37,581 nt of DNA from DASQZT01 sp963728965 (GCA_963728965.1 CAVSMH010000015.1:1-37581); one strand, 5' to 3'. Counted from the stretch's first letter, positions 17,048 to 26,447 are shown. Notes: generated by a model not told the origin, from the sequence alone. Numbers and translations: made by a program.

Positions 17048-20000
17048 ATGAGGAAATTGTTGGGCGTGGGCGTGCTGCTCGCAGCGGCGGGTGTGCTATT
17101 TCTGTGCGGACCGCCGGGGGCGGCTCAAAACAATGAAGCCGAACTGTGGAGGCATCGGAACCTCGGAAAGGCGCTCTACGAGATGCCCACCAGTGTCACC
17201 GAAGCTCCCGCGGAGCTGAAGAAAGCCCTGGAGCTGGCGCCCGATTCGGTGCGCGACCGCCTCAACTACGGGCTGTCGCTGCTGCGCGCCGGAGAGCCCG
17301 AGGCCGGCATTGCCGAGCTCCAGAAGGTGCAGAAGCAGGACCCCGCCCTGCCCCACACCTGGTTCAACCTGGGGATTGCGTACAAACACGACGGGCGATA
17401 CCCGGAAGCCATCCGCCAGTTTCAGGGCATGCTCAAGCTGGTGCCGGATGAACCCGCAGCGCACTATAACCTCGGACTCTTGTACAACCTGACCGATCGG
17501 CCCAACGACGCCATCCAGGAGTTCCGCACGGCGGCGAAGCTCGACCCGCGCATGGTCGCGCCGCTGTTCCAGATCTACAACTACCACCGGCTGCATGGCG
17601 AACAGGCGGAGGCTACCAAGGCTCTGGCGGCATTTCAGGCGGCCAAGGAGCGCCAGCAGGCCAACAGCGAATCGGAAGATGTGGAGTGGTGCGTGTACGC
17701 CGAGCTGTACGACCCGATTCAGGCCCGTCCGGCGGGGCGCACTACCGGCGCGGCCGCAAAACTCCAGTTCGAGGACCACAAGCTCGCCGGCACGCTCGAT
17801 CCCGCGACCGCGGGCCTGCTGGTGGTGGATGCGAATGGGGACGGGAATCCCGACCTGCTGGCCTGGTCGAAGACCGGGATGCTGCTCTACCACAATGCCA
17901 GGGATGCGGTGGCCAATAGCGGGCTGGGCGGCGTGCAGGGCGTGGTGTCGGTGGCCGCGGGCGATTTCGACAATGACGGCCTGGCGGACCTGTGCGTGGT
18001 GACCGAAGCGGGCCCCCGGCTGTTTCATAATGCCAAGGGGCATTTCGAGGAGAGCAGCGCCAAGCTGGCTTCGGGCAGCTACCGTGCCGCCGTGTGGCTC
18101 GACTTCGACCACGATTACGACGAGGACCTGTTTTTGCTGGGCGCGAAATCGGTGCTGATGCGGAATCGTGGCGATGGCACTTTCGAGGACTACACCGCGC
18201 ATTTCCCGTTCGTTTCGGGGGAGGCTCTGAACGGCGTGGCGTTTCGCGTCGTGCCCGATACGAAGGGCACGGACCTGGCGGTCGCGTACGCCAACCGGGT
18301 GGGAGTGCTGTACCGCGATCAACTGCGCGGCGTATTCGAGGCAGCGCCGCTCGACGCGGTGCCGGCCGGCGCCAGAGGGCTGCGCGCCATCGACATCGAT
18401 AACGACAGCTGGAACGACCTGGCGTTCACCGCCGGAGACGCGGTGACCCTGGCGCGGAACCACGACGGGAAGTTCGAACGGGAGGCCACCGGCGGCACCG
18501 GCGCGTTCGTGTTCGCCGACCTGGAAGACCGCGGGTTCGCCGACCTGGCGGCCGCCAACGGAGTCCTGCGGAACGACGGCCTGGCCCATTTCGCCAAGCC
18601 GGTGGCGCCGGGCGGTCTGCCCGCGGGGACGGCCTGGGCGGCGGCGGGTTTCCTGGCGGCGGTGGCGCCCGATGGCAGCATCCACGTGCTGGCCAACCGT
18701 ACGGCCACGAAGAACGAGTGGATCCGGGCGGCCCTCACCGGCGTCAAGAACCTGAAGCTTGCGCCGGGCACCGAGGTGGAAGTCAAAGCCGGCGACCTCT
18801 ACCGCAAGCGCATCTACCGCGGCGTCCCGCTACGCTTCGGGCTCGGCCCCTACAAGCAGGTGGACACCATCCGCATCAGTTGGGCCAACGGATTGATTCA
18901 GAACGAACCCAACAAGCCCGCCGGCAACACGGTGACGGTGAAAGAGGCGCCGCGCCTTTCCGGCTCGTGCCCTATGATCTTTACGTGGAACGGCAAGGGG
19001 TTCGAGTTCATCAGCGATGTGCTGGGGGTGGCGCCCCTGGGCGCGAGCTCGGGCGACGGCAACTACTTTCCGGTGGATCACGACGAGTACGTGCAGATTC
19101 CGGGCGACGCGCTGGCGCCGAAGGAGGGGGCCTACGAAGTGCGGGTGACCGAAGAACTGCATGAGGTGTCCTATCTGGACCAGGTGCAGCTCATCGCCGT
19201 GGATCATCCGCGAGCAGTCGAGGTTTTCACCAACGACAAGTTCAAGTCGCCGCCGTTCCCCGAATTCCGGCTGTTCGGCGTCCGGCAGCGGATCTATCCG
19301 GCGGCGGCCCGCGACGACGGCGGCCGGGACGTGTTGCCCGAGCTCTTGCGGCGCGACGGCGTTTACGCCGCCGGATTCCGGCACGACTACGCGGGGGTGG
19401 CCGACCGGCACACGCTGACGCTCGATTTCGGCCCGCGGGCAGCGCGCGACAATCGGGCCGTGTTGCTGCTTGAAGGGTGGGTAGACTGGGCTGACGGCAG
19501 CACGTTCCTGGGCGCTTCGCAAACCCGCGGCGGCGGACTGGTGTTTCCGTATCTCCAGGTAAAGGACGCGGCGGGGAAGTGGCAGACCGTGGTCGAAGAC
19601 ATGGGGATCCCTTCTGGCAAACCGAAGACCATCGCGGTGGACCTGAGCGGCAAGTTCCTATCGGCCTCGCGCGAGGTTCGCATCGTGACCAACCTGTGCG
19701 TGTACTGGGACGAGATTTTCCTGAGTGACAACGCCGCGCCGCCGCCGGTGCGGCTGACCCGGCTGGATGCACAATCGGCAGCGCTGCGGCTGCGCGGGTT
19801 CTCGCGCACGGTGATCCATCCGCGTCGCGAGCAGCCGGAGGTGTTCGAGTATGCGAAATGGACGCCCTACACCATGTGGAATCAGACCGCCGGCCGGTAT
19901 ACCCGCTACGGCGACGTGCGCGAACTGGTGACGGCGGTGGACGACAAGCTCGCCATTCTGGGCTCTGGCGATGAGCTCCGGCTGTTCTTTCCGGCGGACG

Positions 20001-20251
20001 GCCTGGCGGCGCTGCCCGGGGGCTGGCGGCGGGATTTCCTGCTGCTGGTGGACGGTTGGGCCAAGGACTCCGATGCCAACACGGCGTACTCGCAGACCGT
20101 GGAGCCACTGCCATTTCACGGCATGAGCCGGTATCCCTACCCGGCCGGGGAACATTTCCCGGATGATGCGGCGCACCGGGAGTACCGGAAGAACTACAAC
20201 ACGCGGCCGGCGATCCGCTTTATCGAGCCGCTGGTGGCGGGCACGCGGTAG
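17048..20251 (+). CDS. Secreted TPR / FG-GAP / ASPIC-UnbV (CRTAC1-like) protein
   Basis: A 1067-residue exported protein with a signal peptide (about 1-26). Residues 30-200 hold TPR repeats (for example AWFNLGIAY-type helices reading PHTWFNLGIAYKHDGRYPEA). Residues 255-540 hold FG-GAP/VCBS-like repeats with calcium-type loops such as DANGDGNPD, DFDNDGLAD and DIDNDSWND. An ASPIC/UnbV segment (about 555-640) is followed by a C-terminal module of about 420 residues (from GSCPMIFTWNGKGFEF) that I do not recognise. A role in surface binding or glycan contact is plausible for the repeats but unproven. Its 3' end overlaps the regulator gene on the other strand by 32 bp. The promoter sits almost on the ATG. 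Confidence 0.88.
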   Translation: MRKLLGVGVLLAAAGVLFLCGPPGAAQNNEAELWRHRNLGKALYEMPTSVTEAPAELKKALELAPDSVRDRLNYGLSLLRAGEPEAGIAELQKVQKQDPALPHTWFNLGIAYKHDGRYPEAIRQFQGMLKLVPDEPAAHYNLGLLYNLTDRPNDAIQEFRTAAKLDPRMVAPLFQIYNYHRLHGEQAEATKALAAFQAAKERQQANSESEDVEWCVYAELYDPIQARPAGRTTGAAAKLQFEDHKLAGTLDPATAGLLVVDANGDGNPDLLAWSKTGMLLYHNARDAVANSGLGGVQGVVSVAAGDFDNDGLADLCVVTEAGPRLFHNAKGHFEESSAKLASGSYRAAVWLDFDHDYDEDLFLLGAKSVLMRNRGDGTFEDYTAHFPFVSGEALNGVAFRVVPDTKGTDLAVAYANRVGVLYRDQLRGVFEAAPLDAVPAGARGLRAIDIDNDSWNDLAFTAGDAVTLARNHDGKFEREATGGTGAFVFADLEDRGFADLAAANGVLRNDGLAHFAKPVAPGGLPAGTAWAAAGFLAAVAPDGSIHVLANRTATKNEWIRAALTGVKNLKLAPGTEVEVKAGDLYRKRIYRGVPLRFGLGPYKQVDTIRISWANGLIQNEPNKPAGNTVTVKEAPRLSGSCPMIFTWNGKGFEFISDVLGVAPLGASSGDGNYFPVDHDEYVQIPGDALAPKEGAYEVRVTEELHEVSYLDQVQLIAVDHPRAVEVFTNDKFKSPPFPEFRLFGVRQRIYPAAARDDGGRDVLPELLRRDGVYAAGFRHDYAGVADRHTLTLDFGPRAARDNRAVLLLEGWVDWADGSTFLGASQTRGGGLVFPYLQVKDAAGKWQTVVEDMGIPSGKPKTIAVDLSGKFLSASREVRIVTNLCVYWDEIFLSDNAAPPPVRLTRLDAQSAALRLRGFSRTVIHPRREQPEVFEYAKWTPYTMWNQTAGRYTRYGDVRELVTAVDDKLAILGSGDELRLFFPADGLAALPGGWRRDFLLLVDGWAKDSDANTAYSQTVEPLPFHGMSRYPYPAGEHFPDDAAHREYRKNYNTRPAIRFIEPLVAGTR

Positions 20252-21386
20252 GGCTCCTGCGGGTTTCAGAGATCGTGGTGCCGGTTTCGGTGGTGTCGTA
20301 GCCGGCCAGCAACTCGAGCTTGCGTCGGAGCGTGGCTCGCTGGAGGACATCCAGAAAGGCCTGGACGGCTGGGAGCGCGGCCGTTCGCTTGTGCATCACC
20401 AGATCGTATCGCTCGCTGTGTAACGGGATGAAGTCCAGGCCGAACGTGCGGGCGGCGGAGCCCGTGGCCAGGCACACGTCCGCCTCTCCCGAGACCACGC
20501 AATAGGCGGCCGCCAGGTGACCGTATGCGACCCGGTCGTAGCCGTGCACTCTCTGGCGGTCCACCCCTTTCGCCGCCAGGAGCTTGTCGAGCAGGGCGCG
20601 GCTTCCCGAGCCAGACTCGCGATTCACGAAGCGCACGTTCTTACGGGTAAGATCCTCCAGCTTTCGAATGCTCTTCGGGTTTTCGGATGGGACCACCAGG
20701 CCTTCCTCCCAGCGCGCGAAGGTGACCACCGTCAGCTCCTCGTCCGGGAATTCCCTGCGCAGGAAGGGCAGGTTGAATTCTCCGGTCCTGGGGTCCTCCA
20801 GATGGGATCCGGCGATGTGGACTTTGCCTTCCTTCAGCCAATTCAGAGCGAGCCGGCTCGAACCGGCGGCGGAGACAACCTCCACGCCGCTGATCTTCTC
20901 CACCATGCGGGCGAGAAGACCGGTCGCCGGATCGCACCCGGCGAGCACGAGCCGCTTCTGTGCGGCCTCCTCCTTTGCGAAGATGAGCAAGTCCACCCGG
21001 CGGTTGCCGGGCCTGGTTCGCTTGACGATGCCATCGGCCTCGGGCATGTAGTAAGGCCACGCCGTGACCGGCATGCTCACCCAGCGCGAACCCATCTGGC
21101 AGACTCGAACCGGCTGGCCCGGTTCGGGCGGAGCCGCGCTCAAGACTTCCGCGGCCACCGATTCGGGCGAGGACGGGGCCGCGGCCGGAAGCGAGAACAG
21201 CTCATCCACCGTTACCTCGAGTTCGCGCGCGAGGTGAAGCGCCACTTCGGTGTTGGGAATGTACGTGCCGGCCTCGATGGCGTAAATGGTCTGGCGGCTT
21301 ACGCGTACCCGGCGTGCCAGCTCGGAGGCGGCCACTCCCCGGCTCTTGCGGATCTGGGAGAGGCGGTTTTCGATCGGTGGCTTCAT
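20220..21386 (-). CDS. HTH (XRE-type) regulator with periplasmic-binding-like domain
   Basis: A 388-residue DNA-binding regulator. Residues 8-65 form an XRE/Cro-type helix-turn-helix (RLSQIRKSRGVAASELARRV, then SRQTIYAIEAG). A linker leads to a PBP_like domain (about 150-365) with GCDPATGLLARM, RFVNRESGSGSRALLDKLL and a GEADVCLATGSAA segment. In other bacteria this domain combination is linked to molybdate or small-ligand sensing; the ligand here is not known. TAAGGA lies a few nt before the ATG. It starts 24 bp after the stop of the TonB receptor on the same strand, so they may share a transcript. Its last 32 bp overlap the TPR/ASPIC gene. Confidence 0.9.
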   Translation of the reverse strand: MKPPIENRLSQIRKSRGVAASELARRVRVSRQTIYAIEAGTYIPNTEVALHLARELEVTVDELFSLPAAAPSSPESVAAEVLSAAPPEPGQPVRVCQMGSRWVSMPVTAWPYYMPEADGIVKRTRPGNRRVDLLIFAKEEAAQKRLVLAGCDPATGLLARMVEKISGVEVVSAAGSSRLALNWLKEGKVHIAGSHLEDPRTGEFNLPFLRREFPDEELTVVTFARWEEGLVVPSENPKSIRKLEDLTRKNVRFVNRESGSGSRALLDKLLAAKGVDRQRVHGYDRVAYGHLAAAYCVVSGEADVCLATGSAARTFGLDFIPLHSERYDLVMHKRTAALPAVQAFLDVLQRATLRRKLELLAGYDTTETGTTISETRRSPTACPPPAAR

Positions 21387-21410
21387 GTCCTTACCATAGG
21401 CGAGACAGGC

Positions 21411-24400
21411 TCAGAAATGCAGTTTGGCGGCAAATTCGAAGACTCGCGGATTGCCGGCGCTCGTAATCGAGCCGAACGACGGGCTGCCGAAGCTGCCGTT
21501 GGGATCGCGCAGGGGGGGCGTGTTTGACACGTTGAAGGCTTCCGCACGAAACTCGAGGCGGGCGCGTTCGGCGATCCGGACCGTCTTGCTGATCATCAGG
21601 TCGGCATTCTGGAGCCCGGGGCCGCGGACCGGGTTCCGCGAACTGCTGCCGATTACAAATTGCGGCGCCGCAAGAAAGGCCGCGGTGTCGAAGTATCGGG
21701 CCACGCTGCGGCCCTGGAGGTCGTTGGGATTGCCGATCCGGTTCGGCCGTTGCACGGCGAAGCCGAGACTCGAATTGTTGTTGGTGGCCTGGGTGACCGC
21801 TACCGCATCGCCCGCTTGCACGCGCACCAGACCGCCGATCTGCCAGCCTGAGATTCTCCAGAGGCGCGGAATGGCGTACACCCAGCCGAGGGCGAAAACG
21901 CGCGGAATGTCGCCGCTCGAAACATCCTTTTCGAGGTGGCGGTTGTAGGCATCCGCGGCGCCGCTGTTGTTGAGCACCGGACCCGTGAAGATGGTTTGTG
22001 AGAAGACGCTCGACGCGTCGTCAATCAACTTGGAAAACGTATAAGAGGCGTTGACGGTGAAGCCGTGCGAGAGGCGTTTTTCCAATTTCAGCGCCAGCGC
22101 GTGATAGCTGGAGTTCCCCACGTTGTCGCGAAACAGGGCCACCGTGGTAAAGCGGGGGAAAGGGCGCAATAACTGCTGCCGCGCGAGGGTGGCGCCTCCC
22201 AGCGAGGAGGACGCCGGAATCTGGCCCAGGTAAGGGTTGGGTACGCGCCCCAACAGCGCCGAACCCAGGGCCAGACCGGGCGCCGGGAGTTGATTGAGGT
22301 TGGCGTCGGGAATACCGAGTCGCGTGTTCTTCGAGCCGAGGTAGCCCGCCTCCAGGTTCCAGTGGCGGCCGAGTGTCTTTTGAAGGGCGAGGTTCCACTG
22401 TTGCGAATAGCCGGAGCCGTTGTGGCGATCGACGCCGAACACACCCTGCCCCAGCCCGGAGTCCGGGTTGGGCGCCATCGGCTGGACCGACGGTCCGCTC
22501 GCCAGGTCGAAGGCGGCATTCACATTGTCTGGCGACTGTTGGCCGACGGTCTGTACGAACGGAAACTGGGGGATCGTGAACGGCGTGGTGATGCCCGATT
22601 GCTCGAAGAAGATCATGCCGTAGCCGGAACGCACGACCCAACTGTCGCCCATGCGGTACGCCAGCCCCACGCGCGGTCCGAAATCGCAGCACTCCCGTGC
22701 GCGCGCGGTGTGCGGAAACTCCAGAGTCTGGCTTTTCAAGTTGAAAATCGCGCCCTGGTCATGCCGCTCCGTGGAAGGGAAGTTCAAGGTGTAGCGCGTG
22801 CCGATGTTCAGGGTCAGATGCGACGATACCCTCCAATCGTCGCCGATGAAGAACTCGGCGATGTGGGCGCGGGGTTGGATCACGTTCTTCTGGATGTCGA
22901 TGGTGAACGCGTTGACCTGCCCAATCAGGAGCGACGCCAGGGCATTGCCGCTTCCCGAAACCATCGGCTGGTTGGTGCCGGTGGTGGTGAAGCCGAACGA
23001 TCCCGTGGGATTAGGCGGGTTGAGAACGTCCAGCGCTTCACGGCGAATGTCGGCGCCGACTTTGATGGTGTGCCGGCGCCGCACGAGGGTAAACGTATCC
23101 AGGAATTCGGTGATGGACGTGGTGAAGCGAGAGTTCGCGGCGGTCGTCGGGCCAACCTGCTGGAAGCCGGCGACAGCAAAGACCGGCAGCACGGATGCGA
23201 ACGAGTTCGCGGGCAGGCCGGGGATGGTGATGCCGCCGTTTTGCAGCGAGGTCTGATGGAGGTCCCGTCGGGAGTAGCCGAAGCGAAGTTGGTTCAGCGC
23301 GGAGGGCGAGAGCGTCCGGTCGTAGTCGCCGGCGAAGGCGTCGCCTCGCGTGATGGCATGGCCGATTACTCCGGAGGTGAGGCTCCCGCTGCCGTCGGGC
23401 AAGGGGGTGACGGGGGCGTCGTCATCCCGGAAGAAGGTGTACCGCCCGAAGACGCGGTGCCGCTCTCCGAAGTAGCGATCCACCCGGAAGTCGGCCTGGT
23501 TCTGATTGTCGGGTTCGGTGGCGGTGCGGACGAAGTTGTTGGCGCCGGAAACGTTGGGTAGCGGATAATGCTGTAGAACCTGGGCGCCAATCGAATCGAA
23601 ACGGATGGCGGGGATCGTGTTTCCGGGAAACCGGGTTCGGGGCGAGGTGGCGGGGTCGAAGATCGGTTGCGTGAAGATGCCCTGCCGCTCGGCCAGCGTG
23701 GGCACGACGCTGAAGCGCGTGATACCGGTGCGCAGCCGGGTGCCCTGCCAATCCGTGAAGAAGAACGTCCGGTTGGTTTGGATCGGGCCGCCGACGGCGA
23801 AGCCGTACTGATTGCGGCGAAATTCCGGCTTGCGGCCGGACGGGGCGAACAGATTGCGAGCATTCAGCGCTTCGTTGCGGAAGAACTCGAACAGGCTGCC
23901 GTGGAACTCATTGCTTCCCGACTTTCCGATCACCATCACGGTGCCGCCGTTCGAACGTCCGTACTCGGGGGAGTACGCGTTGATATTCAGCTTGAACTCC
24001 TCCATGCCGTCAATGATGGGATAGTAGACCACCTGTCCCGGCTCGGGTTGCAAGACGCTGATTCCGTCATAAATATACTCATTGGTGCGCGGGCGGCTGC
24101 CGTTGATGCGGGGAAGGAACTGCCCGTTCGGCAGCGCCACGCCCGGAGAGAGCGTCACCAGGGGAATAAAGTTCCGCCCGTCGAGCGGCAGGGTCGCGAT
24201 CTTCGTCTGGTCGACGTTGAGGCTCACTTCCGCGCTGGCCGTCTGCAGGAGCGGGGCGGCCGCGCGGACTTCCACGGACTGGGAGGGTTGTCCGACCTGG
24301 AGTTTCACATCGAGCGCGGTCCGATCGCCCAGGCGAAGGACGATTCCCGAGCGGCGGTACGCCTGGAACCCCGGCAGTTCGATTCTGAGAACGTACTTGC

Positions 24401-24629
24401 CGGCAGGGAGGCCCAGGAGGTGATATTCACCGCGGAGGTCCGACAAGGAGGAATAGCGGGCCACGGTGGCCTGGTCCTCGGCCTCTACTTTGGCACCGGG
24501 AACCGCCAGGCCGGACTGGTCTTTGACTGTGCCGAAAAGTTCCGCGCGGCCTGCCTGTCCGTAAGCGAGCGTCGCCGCGAAAATCAGCCCCGTCAAAGGG
24601 ATCGCCGGTTTTGCGGTCAGATAGCGCAT
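21411..24629 (-). CDS. TonB-dependent receptor, Oar-like
   Basis: A 1072-residue outer-membrane receptor when started at ATG 24629. That start gives a good signal peptide (MRYLTAKPAIPLTGLIFAA, cleaved near YGQA), whereas the longer frame from 24692 would begin inside the predicted promoter. Domains: carboxypeptidase-regulatory-like (about 27-110, AELFGTVKDQSGLAVPGAKV), plug (about 115-270 with DGRNFIPLVTLSPGV and NGGTVMVIGKSGSNEFHG), and barrel ending EFAAKLHF with terminal Phe. The substrate is unknown. The HTH/PBP-like regulator gene follows 24 bp downstream on the same strand and may control it. Confidence 0.92.
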   Translation of the reverse strand: MRYLTAKPAIPLTGLIFAATLAYGQAGRAELFGTVKDQSGLAVPGAKVEAEDQATVARYSSLSDLRGEYHLLGLPAGKYVLRIELPGFQAYRRSGIVLRLGDRTALDVKLQVGQPSQSVEVRAAAPLLQTASAEVSLNVDQTKIATLPLDGRNFIPLVTLSPGVALPNGQFLPRINGSRPRTNEYIYDGISVLQPEPGQVVYYPIIDGMEEFKLNINAYSPEYGRSNGGTVMVIGKSGSNEFHGSLFEFFRNEALNARNLFAPSGRKPEFRRNQYGFAVGGPIQTNRTFFFTDWQGTRLRTGITRFSVVPTLAERQGIFTQPIFDPATSPRTRFPGNTIPAIRFDSIGAQVLQHYPLPNVSGANNFVRTATEPDNQNQADFRVDRYFGERHRVFGRYTFFRDDDAPVTPLPDGSGSLTSGVIGHAITRGDAFAGDYDRTLSPSALNQLRFGYSRRDLHQTSLQNGGITIPGLPANSFASVLPVFAVAGFQQVGPTTAANSRFTTSITEFLDTFTLVRRRHTIKVGADIRREALDVLNPPNPTGSFGFTTTGTNQPMVSGSGNALASLLIGQVNAFTIDIQKNVIQPRAHIAEFFIGDDWRVSSHLTLNIGTRYTLNFPSTERHDQGAIFNLKSQTLEFPHTARARECCDFGPRVGLAYRMGDSWVVRSGYGMIFFEQSGITTPFTIPQFPFVQTVGQQSPDNVNAAFDLASGPSVQPMAPNPDSGLGQGVFGVDRHNGSGYSQQWNLALQKTLGRHWNLEAGYLGSKNTRLGIPDANLNQLPAPGLALGSALLGRVPNPYLGQIPASSSLGGATLARQQLLRPFPRFTTVALFRDNVGNSSYHALALKLEKRLSHGFTVNASYTFSKLIDDASSVFSQTIFTGPVLNNSGAADAYNRHLEKDVSSGDIPRVFALGWVYAIPRLWRISGWQIGGLVRVQAGDAVAVTQATNNNSSLGFAVQRPNRIGNPNDLQGRSVARYFDTAAFLAAPQFVIGSSSRNPVRGPGLQNADLMISKTVRIAERARLEFRAEAFNVSNTPPLRDPNGSFGSPSFGSITSAGNPRVFEFAAKLHF

Positions 24630-24673
24630 GTTGCCCAAAGACGACCGTGTCCTGCCAGCATAACAAAACCCGA

Positions 24674-24691
24674 TGTCATTTATTAAAGACA
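24674..24691 (-). promoter_or_regulatory. Imperfect palindrome over the TonB receptor -10 region
   Basis: An 18-bp sequence, TGTCATTTATTAAAGACA, agrees with its own reverse complement at 14 of 18 positions, with intact TGTC/GACA ends. On the minus strand it contains TTTAAT (24682-24687), a likely -10 box placing the start point near 24675 and a leader of about 45 nt to ATG 24629. No good -35 is visible. A smaller palindrome TGTTAACA lies at 24698-24705. The region is strikingly AT-rich for this genome, consistent with an operator. Confidence 0.4.
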
Positions 24692-24780
24692 TGCAATTGT
24701 TAACAGAACACTAGTGAGTTCGAACCCGCTTCGGGCGAGCCCTTTTCCGAAAGCCGGAGAGGCCGTGAGGGGTCGCCCGC

Positions 24781-24809
24781 TTGGCGGGCGCGGCGGCGGC
24801 AGCTATACT
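24781..24809 (+). promoter_or_regulatory. Promoter of the potassium channel gene
   Basis: TTGGCG (24781-24786, 4 of 6), a 17-bp spacer and TATACT (24804-24809, 5 of 6). The predicted start point is near 24816, about 6 nt before the ATG, and no Shine-Dalgarno sequence is present. Confidence 0.5.
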
Positions 24810-24821
24810 TGAGCCAGAACG

Positions 24822-25841
24822 ATGAGCCGGCTGGCGCGCCGTTTCTCCTATCTCGTGATGGCGATCGCGGCAACGCTGCTGATCGGTACGCTGGGGTTCA
24901 CATTCATCGCGCATTACCCGCCGTTCGACGCGTTTTACATGACGCTGACCACGATGACCACCGTGGGGTACGGCGAAATCCACCCCATGACGCGGGGGGC
25001 GCGGATCTTTAATTCGTTCCTGATCTTCTTCGGGGTCACCACGATTTTCATCGCGATCGGCGCCATGACCCAGACCATCATCGAGATGGAGTTAGGCGAC
25101 GCAAGCGGCAGGCGGCGGAACAAACGCATGATCGATCAACTCAAGAACCACTACATCATCTGCGGGTACGGGCGCGTGGGGCGGGGCGCGGCCGAGGAAC
25201 TGCAACATGCAGGCGCGCCGTTCGTGGTGGTGGACAACGCGCCGGAGCGGGTGGAAGGGGCTTTGGCGGCGGGAATGCTGGCGGCGGTGGCGGATGCCAC
25301 GCGCGACGAGACGCTGCATCAGGTGGGGATCGAGCGCGCGCTGGGGCTGGTGGCCGCGCTGGCGACGGACGCCGACAACCTGTTCGTGCTGCTATCGGCG
25401 AAGGGACTGAATGCGCGGATCTACGTGGCCGTGCGGGCGGCCGAGGAAGGGGCCGAGGAGAAGATGCGGCGGGCCGGGGCGGACGCGGTGTTTGCGCCCT
25501 ATTCCATCACCGGGCACCGCCTGGCCCAGTCGCTGCTGCGGCCGCACGTGGTGCAATTCCTCGACTTCACCACCAACGACATCGGAATGGATGTGGCCAT
25601 CGAGCAGGTCCGCGTGGCGGAGACCAGCGCAATGGTCTCGAAGACCATCCGTGATATGCAGCTGGGCCGCGATTTCGGGGTGATCGTGCTGGCCATCCGC
25701 AAGCGTGACGGCCACATGATGTTCAATCCGCCGGCGGATACGGCCGTCGAAGGTGGAGACTACCTGATCGTGATGGGACGTCAGGAAAACCTGATGACGC
25801 TCGAAGGCTTGCTGGCGGCGGCGCGCACCTCGCGCCGGTGA
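24822..25841 (+). CDS. Potassium channel with RCK (TrkA) domain
   Basis: A 339-residue inner-membrane K+ channel subunit of the MthK/Kch type. Transmembrane helix 1 is about residues 8-30, the pore helix and selectivity filter TVGYGE are at 47-52, and helix 2 is about 62-88. A cytoplasmic RCK_N (TrkA-N) Rossmann domain follows, with the nucleotide-binding motif GYGRVG at 115-120, then an RCK_C domain (about 250-330). Such channels are gated by ligands such as Ca2+ or nucleotides bound to RCK. All key filter residues are intact. A strong promoter-like pair sits just upstream. It converges with the DUF4142 gene, with a strong hairpin between them. Confidence 0.95.
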   Translation: MSRLARRFSYLVMAIAATLLIGTLGFTFIAHYPPFDAFYMTLTTMTTVGYGEIHPMTRGARIFNSFLIFFGVTTIFIAIGAMTQTIIEMELGDASGRRRNKRMIDQLKNHYIICGYGRVGRGAAEELQHAGAPFVVVDNAPERVEGALAAGMLAAVADATRDETLHQVGIERALGLVAALATDADNLFVLLSAKGLNARIYVAVRAAEEGAEEKMRRAGADAVFAPYSITGHRLAQSLLRPHVVQFLDFTTNDIGMDVAIEQVRVAETSAMVSKTIRDMQLGRDFGVIVLAIRKRDGHMMFNPPADTAVEGGDYLIVMGRQENLMTLEGLLAAARTSRR

Positions 25842-25849
25842 GGAAGCAA

Positions 25850-25876
25850 GCACCGGCGGCAATGGGCCGCCGGTGC
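25850..25876. terminator. Bidirectional transcript-end hairpin
   Basis: A perfect 11-bp stem, GCACCGGCGGC (25850-25860) with GCCGCCGGTGC (25866-25876), and a 5-nt loop lie exactly between the convergent stops of the K+ channel and DUF4142 genes. Its symmetry lets it act on both strands. There is no T-run, so it may instead be an mRNA-end stabiliser. Confidence 0.55.
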
Positions 25877-25882
25877 CGGAAG

Positions 25883-26428
25883 TTACTTCCCAGTCATGTC
25901 CTTGGCGGTTTTTTCTGCCAGTTGCAGGTGCTGCTGCAAGGTGGAGAGCGTGTTTCCCGCGAACGTTTTCAATTGGGGATTGGTGCCGTGGTTGGCTTCG
26001 CGCTGGAATTCAGCCACGTCGGCGCGGTGGTCGCTCACCATGTCCTTCATGTAAGCTTTGTCGAAACTGGCACCGTTCAGCTTGGCAAGGCGGTCGTAAG
26101 TGGTCTGGTCCTTGGCGCTGAGGCCGGTGGGAAGGTTGATGTTCTCTTTGGCGGCGATGCTTTTGAGTTCATCGTTGGCCTTGGTATGGTCATCGATCAT
26201 CCGTTGAGCGAACTGCTTCACTTCGGAACTGGAAGCGTGGTCCTTGGCGAGTTCGCCGAGCTTCACCTCGGCCATGCCGCCCTGCGCGGCTTTGCTGGCG
26301 AAAGTGGAGTCACCGGTGAGGCGATTCGCCGACTGTGTGGAATTGGGTACCTTGGTCTGAGCGGCCCCAGTGAAGGCCATCAATCCGAGCGCGAACGCCG
26401 GCGCCAGATATTTCCAGTAACCTCTCAT
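25883..26428 (-). CDS. Exported DUF4142 protein
   Basis: A 181-residue protein with a signal peptide (about 1-23, ending FTGAAQ) and one helical DUF4142 domain (about 40-178): DSTFASKAAQGGMAEVKLGELA, then SSEVKQFAQRMIDDHTKANDEL, and YMKDMVSDHRADVAEFQREA. This ferritin-like four-helix domain is common in soil bacteria and has no settled function; a periplasmic stress role is often guessed. AAGGAG lies 8 nt before the ATG. The leader also contains an inverted repeat (26448-26475). Confidence 0.9.
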   Translation of the reverse strand: MRGYWKYLAPAFALGLMAFTGAAQTKVPNSTQSANRLTGDSTFASKAAQGGMAEVKLGELAKDHASSSEVKQFAQRMIDDHTKANDELKSIAAKENINLPTGLSAKDQTTYDRLAKLNGASFDKAYMKDMVSDHRADVAEFQREANHGTNPQLKTFAGNTLSTLQQHLQLAEKTAKDMTGK

Positions 26429-26447
26429 ATGTGTGTTTCTCCTTTTT

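Noticed and set aside
22290..23561. Plus-strand open frame of 423 codons
   Set aside because: Antisense to the second TonB receptor, with no ribosome binding site or recognisable domain.
24630..24692. Longer start for the second TonB receptor (ATG 24692)
   Set aside because: It would put 21 extra residues before the signal peptide and begins inside the predicted promoter palindrome.
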